64,000 bases of DNA from Augochlora pura. Lineage: Eukaryota; Arthropoda; Insecta; Hymenoptera; Halictidae. The notes beneath the pieces were generated by a model. That model was not told the origin of the DNA. It did not search any database and was given only the letters and a program-made list of their open reading frames with translations. A program made the translations under genes and the position numbers. Positions 1 through 13,340 of the stretch are shown here, in pieces. The DNA lies in assembly GCF_028453695.1 (NCBI RefSeq), contig NC_135778.1, forward strand, positions 2,676,166-2,740,165, given 5' to 3'. Numbering within the stretch: the stretch's first letter is position 1; each line of letters begins with the position of its first letter.

Positions 1-686
1 TTTCAGGATTGGTCAAATGTTTCGGGAAATCTATAAATTCCTTAGCTGCAAGCCAATGTCCAATTGTTTGGTTACTTTTCGCGCACAGTAAACATTTCAA
101 GAAAATCTCGAAATATCACGACAAATTCATTTACCCGTAAGTAAATTCGTCGTACGTGCTCAAATATTGTTTATGCTTTTAATAAAACCATCATATATTG
201 TTTGCTTCTTAATATACAATTTGAAATAATTTTTGTAATTACTTGACAGGTCTTGTTTCCTATCTGTGCATATTTTCATTTCTAAGACGATCCAGTCAAC
301 GCACTAATATTGGATAATCACCAAGGACAAAAATAAATGACCAAAGAATTTTTTTGATGAAGGACTCAGCCTGCGGGAATATGGACGAAAAATACTTCCA
401 ACGAAATCTAATCAAAATAAATACAAAAAAATTACTTCATCTTGAATTCATATGAGATAAATCAATCTTAATGATTTGATTTGAAAACAGCCTGAATTTT
501 TACACAAACTATGAAATCGCTAATTATCCATAAATAAAAACAAATCAAGTGTATATATATAAAATATGGAAAAGTAATTAGTTAAGACAATCCTATTTTA
601 AAGATTACAAATATTTAAAATACACTAGATTTACTGTATACGAAAATTTGATTTTATTATGGATAATGTTGCACTACTAATAAATG

Positions 687-720
<34 letters not shown>

Positions 721-794
721 CTTTATTACATTAATTTAAATAAGAGTATTTTAAACTTAATGTAGTAATGGTACACAATAGATAGCTATTAAAT
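1..794. other. Non-coding AT-rich stretch at window start
   Basis: I see no supported coding exon here. The sequence is strongly AT-rich and ends in a TA dinucleotide run just before a small ORF. It could hold 5' exons or introns of that ORF's gene, or the flank of a gene outside the window. A possible splice acceptor (acaatag) lies about 15 bases before the ATG at 795. Confidence 0.5.
687..719. repeat. TA dinucleotide microsatellite
   Basis: An almost pure run of about 16 TA units. A shorter TA run occurs near 1683-1702. Such tracts are common in AT-rich insect DNA and are likely length-polymorphic. Confidence 0.9.
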
Positions 795-1070
795 ATGGAT
801 AATAAAGTCCTAAAAGATATAAATGTAATTCAGGAAGATAATGCAGGAGAATCATCAGTTGCATTAATATCTGAAAAGATTGTAGAAAAGTCTGCACTGT
901 CTACTGAAACAATTGATGGGAAGGATATGTTAATAGCACAGTTACAAGAACAAATTTCAAAGCAAAGAGAATGCATATTGTACTATGAAAATATAGTGCA
1001 GCTAATGAACTGTAGACTCGTGAAATTAAAAAAGGTTCTCAAAGCTCATAGATTGTTGGAAGAGCTTTAA
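795..1070 (+). CDS. Small coiled-coil ORF, unknown function
   Basis: This is an open frame of 91 codons from ATG to TAA. The product is acidic in its first half. Its second half, about residues 45-91, is a leucine- and charge-rich helix beginning MLIAQLQEQISKQ, consistent with a short coiled coil or leucine zipper. There is no signal peptide, membrane segment or cysteine motif. The ATG context is AAATATGG. A possible splice acceptor just upstream suggests this may be the coding last exon of a spliced gene with a 5' UTR exon further left. I do not recognise the family. The balanced composition and amphipathic helix make it more credible than neighbouring ORFs, but a chance ORF cannot be excluded. 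Confidence 0.45.
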   Translation: MDNKVLKDINVIQEDNAGESSVALISEKIVEKSALSTETIDGKDMLIAQLQEQISKQRECILYYENIVQLMNCRLVKLKKVLKAHRLLEEL

Positions 1071-3832
1071 TATAATTCTGACCGACAGGATTATTGCTAA
1101 AAACAGTTTTCTTATAACATTCAGTGAAACCAAATTTTGTATAAGAAACATATATGTTTTTTATATTTTTACTAAAAAAATATGTCTCTACATTTATGGT
1201 GTTATGCATCTTTCTAATACAAACAACTATGGTTACAGTAACAGATATTGCCATACTTCTACACAATATGTAAATATATGAATGTAAAGAGTAATGTACA
1301 TGTCATTATAGAACATTGTGTTTATTGAAAACTTTTTCCCTTTCTGTAACATATATAAAAATGTTAAAGTGTATTGGATTATTTTCAAATTGAGAATTTC
1401 GTTTAATTTCTATATACAATTATAAGATAATATTAGTGGCCATATAATCGTACAATGTATTTATAGAAATCAAATTAAATAAAATTTTGTTTTTCTTTTT
1501 TTTAATCAATTATGAACAACATCATTCAACAAATACCATGTAACCATAAAAAACTAATTTTTTGCAAATCTACTTTTTTTGAACGTCATTGTACATTGGA
1601 GAATAGCAGATGTTAATGTTCTCGACTTTTTCTAAACTGTTTTTATATTATATTAATATTCATACATCTTGATATTAAATCTGTATATATATATATATAT
1701 ACAGTGTGTTTCAGTATGATAGTTAAATACATGTTTAAAATTAAATAAAATGTTTTCAGTCGTAGTTTTATTTTTAAAAAACTCAAAAATATATTTTCGA
1801 AGTGGCTAGAATGTGTCTCATCATTACTCATTATTTCTACTCGTAACAAATGTTGACAGTAGGACATTATCTACTTCATTATTTTAAAACAAATAATATC
1901 ATTTCACTGTTAATATTTACAAACAGTTATATAAGTGGAAATTATTAGTAATGGAAAGGCACACAAGTCCATTGGTACATACGTGGTACCTGGTAAATAT
2001 TCGAATTCGTTTTTTTTTTCGAGATTACTTTTCCATTTATTTGTACAAATAGACTAATCTCTTTCTTAAATCTACTATCCGTCTTGAAACACCTTGTATT
2101 AAATCAGTTCACTAATAATTACTTTGTGCAATTTATGAAGCATTAATATAATGACTACTTAACAAAATATAGTCTTTAAAAAGAGAATAAATTAAGTCTC
2201 TCCTTGATTGTGTAATAATGTATGTATACGTTCTATTATTTAAAAGATAGTAGTGCTATATAGAAAATTCATGTTTTCGTTTTTACATGAACTTTTTTCG
2301 TTGATTCATTTGCAAAAAATATGTTTTAAATGCTTTATCGCTTATTTATCTAAATGCTGATGTTAGAAAGTTACTGATCAGTACATAAAATGCAAAAATT
2401 AATTTTATTTAGTACTTTAAGTAGCAATATACGCTTTTTTTTAATACGTTAATTAGAAGAAAATATTAAAAACATCGATATTACATAATATAAAATAAGA
2501 CGTATTTTACAGTACCCTTGTACTGAAGTACAATAAATAAAATTATGAGTAATATAAGACAATACTATGAATGTTTAAGATCATGTTTTTGCGTTGTCCA
2601 TCTAGAAAATAATATCCTCATTACTTTATTACTTAAATGTTAATTCTAGTTTGGCGGATGGAATGGATGTAAAAGACGAAAAAAAAGGAAGATAAAGGAT
2701 GCAAAAGGGAGCGTTTCCAACTATAGATCCTCAAGCAAAAAAAGAGATGAATCTTTTCATCCTTAGCAAATAAACAGAAAATCTGGAACATACTAATTTT
2801 AGAATTTCATGTTAAATTTTAATTTCAGCGTGATAGTTAACTAAGTTTAGTCAAATCCAATAATTATTTAACGTTCCTACCTACTACAAATTTTGAACGA
2901 AACTTTGTGCCAATAATTGACTTTCTACCTTTCCGATAATTTCATTTGGTTTCACTACTTCGCAAATCCTATCACTGTTTCAAAAATATTGTTTATAAAA
3001 AATAGTAAAGGATCAGGAAACCGTGGAGAAGATGTAATTTTAGGAGTCCTCTAGTGGCAAAAACATGAGGTGCCGCCACACTAGTCATTAAATTTAGATA
3101 CAAACTACGTTACAAATTACAATATAACACGCTTGTGTAATATTCTAAATTTTAATAATAATTTTTCAAAGTTTGTTGTACTTTTTACACTTTACAATCC
3201 GATTCCTTTTAGCACATTTTATGACACTCATTGAAATTGTATATTAACAAAACACATGGAAATGTAGCAATAATTTACCCAAAAATTATTACTAGACAAC
3301 ATTAAAATCAGTATTAAATAATAATCGAACACATCGTTTGAACGCACAAGAGGAGTATATTACATTATTAAAATTTGGATATGCATGTTTCTGTCTTGTA
3401 TATTGCTACTTGGAAACTTCAAAAAATGCAGCTTGAAACAATATCTTTACATTCATTTTACAATAGATTCATAAATAATGTAATTCTTGAGTCTTAGTTT
3501 CGACTTTGCTTCCGTCCAAAAACAAAAAGAACAAAAATTATAGAACGTATTAATAATGTACGCGTTACAAAATGTAAATGAAAATGATTATAAAAAGTCT
3601 CTGTCTCTTCGAATTCTCAGAACATTATCACACAATTACAAGTCCCTCGGATTCTGTATCTCTGCGCGATAAGTATGAAGTTCTATTCTCTTCCAGAGCA
3701 AAAAATAGAAGTATCTCGCGAATTCTGGTCCGCAAACAATTATTTAGCGGCGAAAGATTCAAATTTTTGCTTGTTAATGTGTATGCACAAGCAAAGAGGT
3801 ATTCCGTAAGTTTACATCCAAAAGTGGCGACC
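1071..3832. other. Intergenic/3' flanking DNA
   Basis: I find no supported gene. The stretch is AT-rich with homopolymer runs, and its open frames are short and low in complexity. The right end is probably the 3' UTR and polyadenylation region of the minus-strand MAN1 gene, whose stop codon is at 3833-3835. Confidence 0.5.
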
Positions 3833-6800
3833 CTAGTAATCTGCCTGCATAGATAATCGTTGATTGTTACTTGGCTTCAAAGGTATCGTACATTGACGCG
3901 CGTCTGGAAATCTCTCATAGTATCTTTCCAATCTCAGGTACTTTACAGTTACTAAGTGACCTAAAACAATGCAATTCTTCATTTAAAAGTTCTATCCTAA
4001 TTACAGCGGTATAAGGGCATTACTTATTTGAAACACTGTGTGTTTCAATAAATTCTGTGACCAGCTGCAAAGAATAAAATTTATCTATGCTGTGTCTACT
4101 ACCGAATTATTTACTATTGAACGCTTACCATCGAACCAACATCCGTGTAAAGCCCTGTAAGCTTTTCCTGCGTCTTCTTGTGACATACATTTCATGTAAA
4201 CGCATCCTTCTCGACTGCCACGATCTACACGGATATGAAGTATATTTACACCTTCGCATTTCTCTAGAATAGCGTCCTGTACCTTTGTTACCCAGTCATC
4301 CTCGAATTCTCTAAACGAATATAGACAATAGATACGCGGCTACACACCAACGAAATCATAAGAATTATGAAGAATTATTAGGGACACTTACACATCTGCA
4401 TCAAACATATGTCTTATCTTCAAACAAGGTGTTGGCGAACATGTTAAACTATTAACAGAACCTTCCATTGTTTCGAACGCTTGGCCTTGCCACACTTTGG
4501 ACTTTTTATTCAGAACGAAATTGTGTGTGTTTGACTTATTAAGGCTGTTATTAGGCAACCAGCGCCATACATGAAATTCTTCCCCCGCAACCTGCTGCAC
4601 TTCTCGTCGAACTCTGAAAGCATTTTTATCGGTGACTTTTCTATTGTCTTCAAATTAAAGGATCAAACAAACTGAGTCAGTTTCTTACCTAGATTCATTT
4701 TCGTCCAAAAATTTGACTGCTTTCTCCCATAGGCTTGCCATTCTTTTACGGTCTTTGGGTGGTATTAGATTATCACGTACGTGACTTATAGCAAGAAAAC
4801 TTTCTTGTGTACCTCCAGGCGATGCTACGCTAGCATTTTGATGATGCATTTCAACCATGTTAATAATCTCACTAACAAGCTTAAACACTTCCCTCTCAGT
4901 ATTTTTCTTGTACTTTATATACCAAACGAATAATTTCTGCAATCCTATAGCTGCTAGAAGGCCTGAGAATATATTGCGACATTATTTGTATAAGATACTG
5001 TACTGCAAGATATAACAATTAAATTGCAGATGTTCGTACATTCAACATTAGTTTTATTTCCAATTTAGCAAAATGGCTAATAAACAAAAAGAAATTTTTT
5101 CTGTACAAAAATCTGCAGTCTAATGAGCACACAATATATTCTCAGTCTAATATTATCATGCAATATACACTGCATACCAAAGAAAACTGCATAACAGACG
5201 TGATTATAACCAGAAAGAAATAATTTACTAATGCTACACAGTTACACATTGAAAGTATGAACTTTTGTAACAAAACGCAACTGTTTCGATATAAGAATAT
5301 TATCGCGTTATAAAACCTCTCATCAGCATGTTCTCAACAAATTTCATCCCATAATAAGTCGGTAAAAAATTTACCAAGTGACACAATCAGTAGAGAGGAG
5401 AATATCGTGAAGAGCTTATTTTTAATGAGACATTGCATCGGCAATTCCGGGTTCATGATCACCATTCCAACTTTCCCATTTAGGCGTGTAGAAAATAATT
5501 TATCCTGTAAGAGAATGACGTCTTTCTCTTTAATTTATATACATTATTAGAAATCAGTTTATTAATTATGACAATAGCTAAGCTTTTACAATACCAAGGA
5601 ATCCAAAACTTCACCGGGCACTCCGTTATCATCATTTATGTCTATTAAAGAAATACCCCATTTGGGATTTTTTATGATAAGCAATTGTGCATTGTGCAAA
5701 TCCTCTTTCACTTCCAAACTTTTCTGTAAAACCATTTTATGATTGCATACGTAAAGAATTTTATAGAATAATTTTCGTTTTGCTATAATTAATTCAACCT
5801 ACCACTTTATTGCTTGTAAACATTTGCATGATTTCAGAATCGGTCAGATAAGGAGTTTCGCTGGAATTGTCGCATATCATAGACACAGCCTTTTTTGTTA
5901 AAATTGGTTGAAGTCGCTTTAATAACTGTAGTACAGAATCTATGTTTTCTTTCATTACACAATTAACTCCGGGTGCTTCATAGTCAGCTCCATCAAAGCA
6001 TAGCGGTATGTTGCTATCTATAAATTAAAATATATAATAGGAATTGATTATCAAAAGTCGTAGAATTCGTAATTCAATATGTAATGCATTTCAAACTTTT
6101 CTAATTTGTATTCTAAAATTTCATGTATGCACATGTAAATTGTACATGAAAAAGAAACTTATTTGACAATCTCAACAAAAGAATAGAAAATAGGATAAGA
6201 TCGTTATATAATGGGAAAGGAAATAAAATATCAAAATTAATACATCGTTAATACTTATTATTTTATTAAACACGTTAAGAAAACAATACATATTTCAAAT
6301 AGAATCTTGCAAAAGTGATTACACATCTCGATTTTAGAAAAGTTCGTATAAAAGAGTATGTATAAAATACTGAAGAAAGAACCTTGAAACTATTGAAACA
6401 CTTCTTAATGTTGTATCTTTTTTAAATAACTAATTAGTTTAATACAGTAACATGCAATGGGTCTAAACATACACCATGCAAAAAGTTAATGGAATATAAA
6501 GTACAAAATTTTATTAGTTTAAATCTGTATATATGTTTTTTAAAAAATCTAAATATCATAAGAGCATGATTATATACGTATCATCCTCTTCTATTAATAA
6601 CTATTTTATTTTAAATGAATAGTGAGAACTTATAATGCATACCACATATATTGCAATATACTTATTGTTATTATTTACCAACTTATTTAAGAAACTTTCC
6701 CACAAACTGATAGTTAGAATATATAACTTTTTATCATTATAGTTTCAACATACTATTCTATGATTCTTAATTAAACAATACTACGATTCTGAATACCTAC

Positions 6801-8343
6801 CCGTTGAAAGTGATGGAAAAGTTTCTGATTTTCCACCAAGTCCCATGTATATAACTGCAAGTATTCCGAAAAATAAAGCCAGTACCACAACCAGAATTAC
6901 AGACACCATATTCTGATTGTTACGCATTTCTTCTCTGCTTGTAACTGGTGGCTTAAATGTTCTACCAATTGTTTCTCGAGGTCTATCAATAGATGTTGTT
7001 GAATGGCTTGAACCAAACATTGTTCACAATTAGAATATTATATAATGTAGTGATATTAAAATTTATATTAAAACTTTTTGTACATACCTCGGACTTGTTG
7101 CTGAGTACAGTGATCTTGCAGAAGAAAAGTGACCGTTTGAATCTTTCTCTTTTAGGTCAGGCAAATTAGTTGTACGGCGTAAATTTGAGCCTAAATAGTA
7201 ATACGAAGAAATCAATGATTATGCAAAATATTAAGAAGTTTTATTGTAATTTCATGTAACTTACTTTTTATACCAGACGTAGAGGTAGATGGCAGACTGC
7301 CTGTAGAAGAACGTGAACTGAGCATTCTCAAAAATTCAGATAAAAATGGGGTTTCATAATTTGTCACAAGCTCTCTTTGATGCGAGCTATTATCTTTTGT
7401 ACAACTTTCTTCCTTCGAAGAATGTATTGGAGAAAGACTTCCATCAAAAAGTGGTTCACTGTATTTATTATCTTTTATGGTATGTATAGATCTTGATTTT
7501 GAATCATATAATTTTGTAACTGGCTCGTGATCAGGTGTACTCTGTTCGTATGTTCTAGAGTCATGGGATTTAGCAACACTGGATAAATATTTAGATGGAG
7601 AGTATCTTCTATTTACTTCTTCTACAACATCCGAGTCTGATCCCGTTTCTAAGCCATCTGTAACGCTTGATAGTTTATTAGTTTTTACATATTTTTTCTG
7701 TGTAGTTTTTGTTACTGTACGAGTTGTAGTAGAAGATGAACTATCATAATCGGGTGCTATGGGGTTTTTAAACTCAGTATGTATTGTCTTCTCTTTAACT
7801 GCACTTTTTGATATGCTTGCATCTGCACCTGGTATAATCATTGGCGGAGGCATTGGATTTGCCAAAGTTTGTCGTCGAGCATTAACTGTTGCCTTTTTCT
7901 TTTTTGTGGCTGTTGAACTCGAGTCATCATCAGTATCTTCGCTGCTATATCTAATGCATGGGAAATTTGATAAAAATAATAATTACAACACGAATTCCAA
8001 CATTATGTAAGAGCGTACAACATAAACACAACAAACGGATTTAAAAATATAGCACCTTCCACACAAATATTATTGTAAATAAGAATGGAAATTGCAAAAA
8101 CCGAATCTGTTATTTGAATAATGAAAAGTTGAATTCCATGGAACTACGGGCTAGTTGAAAATTGTAAGGACAGAATTACCTGGCAGCTAATGAATGCCGC
8201 GAACCCGAGCCCCGCGCTTCGATCAGACTTTTTAATTTTTTCGCGAGAATTTTTCTGGTGGTTTGTGTCACTGGGCCCACCGGGTACCCGTATTCCATCA
8301 GTTTGCTGCGTAACTCCGCATCGCTCAATGTGTCCACCGACAT
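3833..8343 (-). CDS. MAN1: Inner nuclear membrane protein MAN1 (LEMD3-like)
   Basis: Eleven coding exons join in phase into about 812 residues: 8343-8180, 7950-7265, 7190-7088, 7006-6801, 6017-5803, 5723-5595, 5504-5375, 4962-4689, 4613-4392, 4310-4129 and 3960-3833. An N-terminal LEM domain (about residues 3-45, LSDAELRSKLMEYGYPVGP) is followed by a low-complexity Ser/Thr-rich nucleoplasmic region. Two membrane segments lie near residues 351-373 and 534-556. The C-terminal winged-helix MSC domain contains AISHVRDNLIPPKDRKRM and HVWRWLP, and a UHM/RRM-like fold contains SREGCVYMKC. In the family, the LEM domain binds BAF and the C-terminal domain binds R-Smads to damp BMP/TGF-beta signalling at the inner nuclear membrane. 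The start at 8343 begins directly before the LEM helix; an in-frame ATG at 8427 would add 28 residues. Length lies between fly and human MAN1. Confidence 0.93.
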
Positions 8344-9950
8344 TTTGTTTACAAAAGAAAAAAAATTCTCTTCTGAAAAGGACCCGGTAAAAAAGTTCCC
8401 TCGTGGACGAACCTCCCCGCTAGGCACTCTCGGGAAGCGTGATCAGAATTTTCGCCAAGCGTTCTTGCAGACCGTAATATTCACAACACCATTGGTGTCC
8501 ACGCGTGCCACCTTTCACAACGTCATAAATGGTTCGCGTAACACTTCAACACTTTGGAAAATAATCTTGGTTAGAACTAAACAAATGGCGCAATTTTCTA
8601 ACGGTCGCGGTCGCGCGCATACTCATCCACACCATCTCACGCCGCTCAACCCTGTCATCCATAGTCATGGAACAGGGTTAGTCGAGATAATCCAACCGGT
8701 CCATGCACAAGGCACGAGCGCCAGAGACAGAGACGAAACTCCTGCTGGAACCTTTGATGTTTCCAATTTGCAACTGCAACTCCACGACTGTAAATTAGAT
8801 GATCTCGAGCAGTGGTGTCCCACGGTAAGGGTCCTTCCAAGTCCCAGTTAGTTGAGAATCAGCGAACAAACGGCGTTGCCGTTTTTATGAAATCCTTATT
8901 TCTGTCCTTTTCTCTGCACCACTCTGTAAAAAAGAAACAAGAGAGAGTATATGCAAAAAAGTCGGAAACGTTGAAAAGCGCGGCAATGCTTGAAACCATA
9001 GCATAGAAGGAAATGTTTTTTTCATAAATACGTCTACAGAATTTTATGGATCGAATATTATTGAATAAATTATTCTTATTGTATCTACATAATCTTTAGA
9101 CAGATTTAATTTCTATATTTGACTGCATACAAGTTGTTTCTAAACTATATTCACAGTTTTTGGATCTGAAACTATGTTCACGATGAATTCACTTATGGAC
9201 GCATGCGTTTCGTATGAAATTAATTCACAAAAAACATTAGAGTTTCGCCTCGGACAACTTTATTTCTATAGTCTGTGGCGCATGGACTACCCTGTTTACA
9301 ATAATTTTTTCAACTATTCTTTTAGAAGAATGTACATTGCATATTTCTTCGAACGAACATTTCCTAATGATTTTTTTTTCTCTTCAATAAATGTTGCAAC
9401 ATAATATATATATATATTCGAAATAGATACACTGGAGCTGCTGAATTCATGAATATTACTGCGTCACAAATCATTGATTTCTGATTTTTGGAATTGCGTT
9501 TTGGAATGCGCTTGAGCAATGTCAATGTTTGTATGATACGCTAATTATAGAACGCACATGCAATCGAATTATGCCTAACCTCCGTACTGAAAAAGAGATG
9601 AACTAATGCTGCTATAAGCTACTATAAATAAAAAGATTTGATGCGAGTCTTAATTTAATTGCAATTATTTCAACTCGAATAAATCAATATTTGCACAACA
9701 GAATTATATTTTAATAAAAGAAACTCAAATTACATTATGAACAATTTAAATATTTCTTTTATATATGCGGCAGTTTAAATGCACTTCTTTCTAGTCGAAT
9801 GTATCTTAAATTTAAATATATTTTTTCATATTAACGTGCGATTTCAAATCTTATTTTTTTTATGTGTATTCGCAATTTACAAGATAATTGACTTTAAATT
9901 ACTTGTTGTACAATAAGAAGATCACCACTTAGATTTTTTATAATTCATTT
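8344..9950. other. MAN1 5' flank and intergenic DNA
   Basis: The first 500-600 bases are richer in GC and CpG than the rest and probably carry the MAN1 promoter and 5' UTR, since MAN1 is transcribed leftwards from here. Beyond about 9000 the sequence is AT-rich and serves as the 3' flank of the minus-strand M16 gene ending at 9951. No further gene is visible. Confidence 0.5.
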
Positions 9951-12209
9951 TTAATATCGCAATAAATACATTGAATTTTTTATATTACAATAATCCGGTA
10001 AAATTTCAATTCGACCAAGAGCTATAACAACAGGACTTTGATCATAAATATACTTTAAGGAGACTTCTCTTATTTTATCTGCTGTTATTTTCTGCAATTA
10101 CAATAAAATTTATTAATCATTTAATTCATTTAACAAAGAATTAAAACATTTATCAGGTAAATTTTTTACCTCATATTCTTTAACTCTTTCATGGATTGGT
10201 ATGTAACATCCATATCTTAACAATTGTCTAACCATATCAAGAAAATAATTTTCTGGATCATTCAATAATAATAATTGTTTCGTTTTACATTGGTTTATAG
10301 CACGCAGTACCTCTTTCTGAGTTATTGTTGTACACAATCTCATCCATTCTTTTTGCAACTCTCCAGCCATTGCCTATATATATATTAATATTTTAATAAT
10401 AAAAATTTTTATTGGTAGGAAAAATATTATATATGTATAGATTATACCTCAAGAGCTAATTTATGAGAAACGAAATAACATCCCCATATACCAGTAGACT
10501 GTGCAAAATTGTGGTAGAATGATTTATACATGTAACATAAAGTTGTATTGTATGATCTATGTGCAAGGTATGGCGCATTATGCTGTGCTCCACCTAAATA
10601 TGAATATGCAAATATTAAATAGCTCTTATTTAACAATTTCCACTAAGAATACACAATATTCACTTACTAGATGTCACGTCCCAGCAACCTACAATTTCTT
10701 TAGCTACAGAAAGTGCATAATGATCTTTATGTTGTTTAGAACCCGGTCCTTCTACGCCTATTGCTACATACCCTTCTTCATGATCATCATCCCTATATCG
10801 TAATTCAGCACCTACAATATTTTATTTAAACATTATTTATATAATTGATATCTCTTTCACTTTTATTCACCTGAGAATCGATATTCAGTTTCTATACAAG
10901 GCGATTGCATTGATCCACACGAATTGTCAGATCCACTTTCGCACATAAAACAGCTGCAAATAATTGTTTCTAATTCTTTTAGACAAATAGGTCCAGTACA
11001 GACAATTGTCATATTACATGGTTTGAATAAACGGTCTTGAAATTTGGTTAATTTATCTTTACAAAATTTTCTGCAGAGATACAATTAATAAATGAACATA
11101 AACAATGTTTACCAAACAGTTTTTTGCATTTATATTATTCTTTAGTACTTACTTTATTATATCAGTTTCAGGGTATATACTATTCTCAAGTGCAGTATCC
11201 TGATACGCAGTGGTTGGTAAATAATCCATTACAACTCGTTCTTTGTCAGATTCCATTAGAGTAAGTTCATGTAAGATTACACACTTTTCTCTTGCAATAT
11301 CTTGTTCACCTAAGGTGTTAATAAATTTAGGGTGAGTCTTCCAATTTGCCCACTCGAAGTATGTTAATAAACTTTTCAATAAATAATTCAGGTGCACAAA
11401 TTAGAAAAGTCAGACTGAGCATTATTACTCAACCTACATATAACATTATTCACGATCACGTCTGCAAATATTTTAAGGAAATTAATTGTTTGGTTTGAAG
11501 GCACTGTTCCATAAAAGAGAAACATATCTCTCATAGCAACAGTGGTGACTCTTGCGCCAATTTCTTCTATTGCTTTTGCCAATTCTTCTTCATTTCTGGA
11601 TGTTGTTCTCTATGTCAAATACCTTTCTGTTTATAAATGCAACTACTTAAGAAGTTAATTGAAAGAGAAATGTATGAAGTGTGAAAGTATAAAGTGTTTA
11701 TTGTATGTATTGCAATAGAAATAATAGAATAGTTGAACGAAATTAATAGTGAATTTAATAACATTATAAGTGATATATTTATCATATATATATTCTCTTA
11801 CCCTGACAAGTAAATGCTGCAAGAATAATGCACTACCACGTTCTTCACACCTTTCATGCATTGCACCCGCTGGGAAAAAACATCCCAGGGTAGTGGTATA
11901 AGAGCATTTATTTTCACATACAAGACGTATACCATTACTGAAGGTACAAGAATCTACTGCATTTTCTGTACTCATATACATATTTAAACCTATAGACAAT
12001 TTTCCACTTATGTTTTCATGGTCTTGAAACGTTTTGCAATATTTATTTGAAATAGTAATGTATCCCTTAAAAGAGTAATTCAATATGACATTATCTTCAA
12101 CTTAATAATTCTTCTTAATCAAATCTGGAAAAATTAATGTAGCTCTTACTTTTCTAACGTGCTTGAACACTGTATTGATTTGCACACGATACAAATATTT
12201 TAAAAGCAT
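9951..12209 (-). CDS. Divergent M16 family protein (MPP-beta / cytochrome bc1 core 1-like)
   Basis: Nine exons join in phase to 495 residues: 12209-12150, 12065-11802, 11609-11438, 11309-11153, 11070-10871, 10811-10668, 10593-10448, 10373-10170 and 10091-9951. The first 20 residues (MLLKYLYRVQINTVFKHVRK) are basic and amphipathic, as expected for a mitochondrial presequence. Family landmarks are ERGSALFLQHLL, the REKCVILHEL region, VAIGVEGPGS, LQKEWMRL and an end in SMYLLRY, which resembles the MYWLRF terminus of MPP-beta and core 1. Length matches the family. The zinc motif HFLEH of active MPP-beta reads LFLQH at residues 100-104, so two key residues are lost and proteolysis is unlikely. It is cysteine-rich and diverged, so it may be a paralogue rather than the main bc1 core subunit. 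The exon 1 assignment rests on phase, a GTAAGA donor and presequence character. Confidence 0.85.
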
Positions 12210-13340
12210 TGTAATCTTGTAACATATAATTACACACCTAATAAATAACCCAGGGTATTCATATTGGACAAAATATAAGAATTCTATATATTTATTATAA
12301 CAATTGAAAGTGCAATGTCACTTTTTTCAACTTACTGTAGATTATTTAGCTGTTATAGCAATCATGGACATTATAATCAATTTTTTAAAATAAAAATAGA
12401 CATTAATATTCAATGAAATGGAAGTTTTATTATATATGCATTGTTTTCGTTGATAATACGGAAATATATAGGAATGAATTTTTCTAGCATAAAAAATGAA
12501 TAAAACAACATTTCGATGAGAGGTAATTTTCAAAATGGTTGGAGCTGATTTCTGTACCCAAGTGACAAAAAATAGGCTTCTCCAAGTCATTGTTCGTGAA
12601 TATTTTTTTATAGAATTTATATGAGCTTACATTAATATCTGAAAACTACTGGATAACAACTGTCTCAAATATCGTTATCATGTACATATTCTTTTAACTT
12701 CATACTCTTACTTTATCAACTACTTTTAAATATATTAAAAATAAGACTTCTGAGTTGAAATCGAAAAATAAAAACGTATTTTATGATATCCATAGTTTGT
12801 TTTTCTTTCGATTATTATCTATATTATTTATCACTAACCCCAGCCCTTTCAAATAATGTATTTGATATATACCATACATTTCTACATTTTTCGTTCTGAT
12901 AATGAGAACTCATTATCGCTAGCATAAGGAGATTCTAGTATCGTGTTATGCTAATAAGTATCGACGTAAAATTTAATATGTTATTAATTTGCACACAAAT
13001 ACGTATTTACAATACCATGTTACTGGAGCACTTGCAAATAAATACACTGAACACAGTTTACACTAAGATTGTAAAATTAAGTATGAATTTCAAATACTCT
13101 TCTATGATTTGCGTTTCTCTTTACATTTACTATTTTGTGAAAGTAAAAAACTATTTACTTCTAATTCTTCTGTTTGTTCATCTTTCGCGAAAAATAAATT
13201 TATTCAACTGTAGCAGTATCATATTATCAAAGCCTTCGGCACGGCTTTGTATTTCTTAAATATTGCTCATCAATATTCACACACGCAATAGACATACACT
13301 TAAATCATGTTAAATTCACGATTTATGCAGTCCATTATAA
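12210..13340. other. Intergenic, AT-rich
   Basis: This lies between the first exon of the M16 gene and the stop of the F-box gene, both on the minus strand. It should contain the promoter of the former and the 3' end of the latter. I see no coding exon or RNA gene. Confidence 0.5.

Noticed and set aside
8258..8851. Plus-strand ORF of 197 codons
   Set aside because: It lies antisense to MAN1 exon 1 and its 5' flank. The composition is patchy and no family motif is present, while the other strand shows a clear LEM domain.
12342..12590. Minus-strand ORF starting MTWRSLFF as a mitochondrial presequence exon of the M16 gene
   Set aside because: It looks presequence-like, but no donor fits phase and position as well as the exon at 12209-12150, which has a GTAAGA donor and joins in phase 0.
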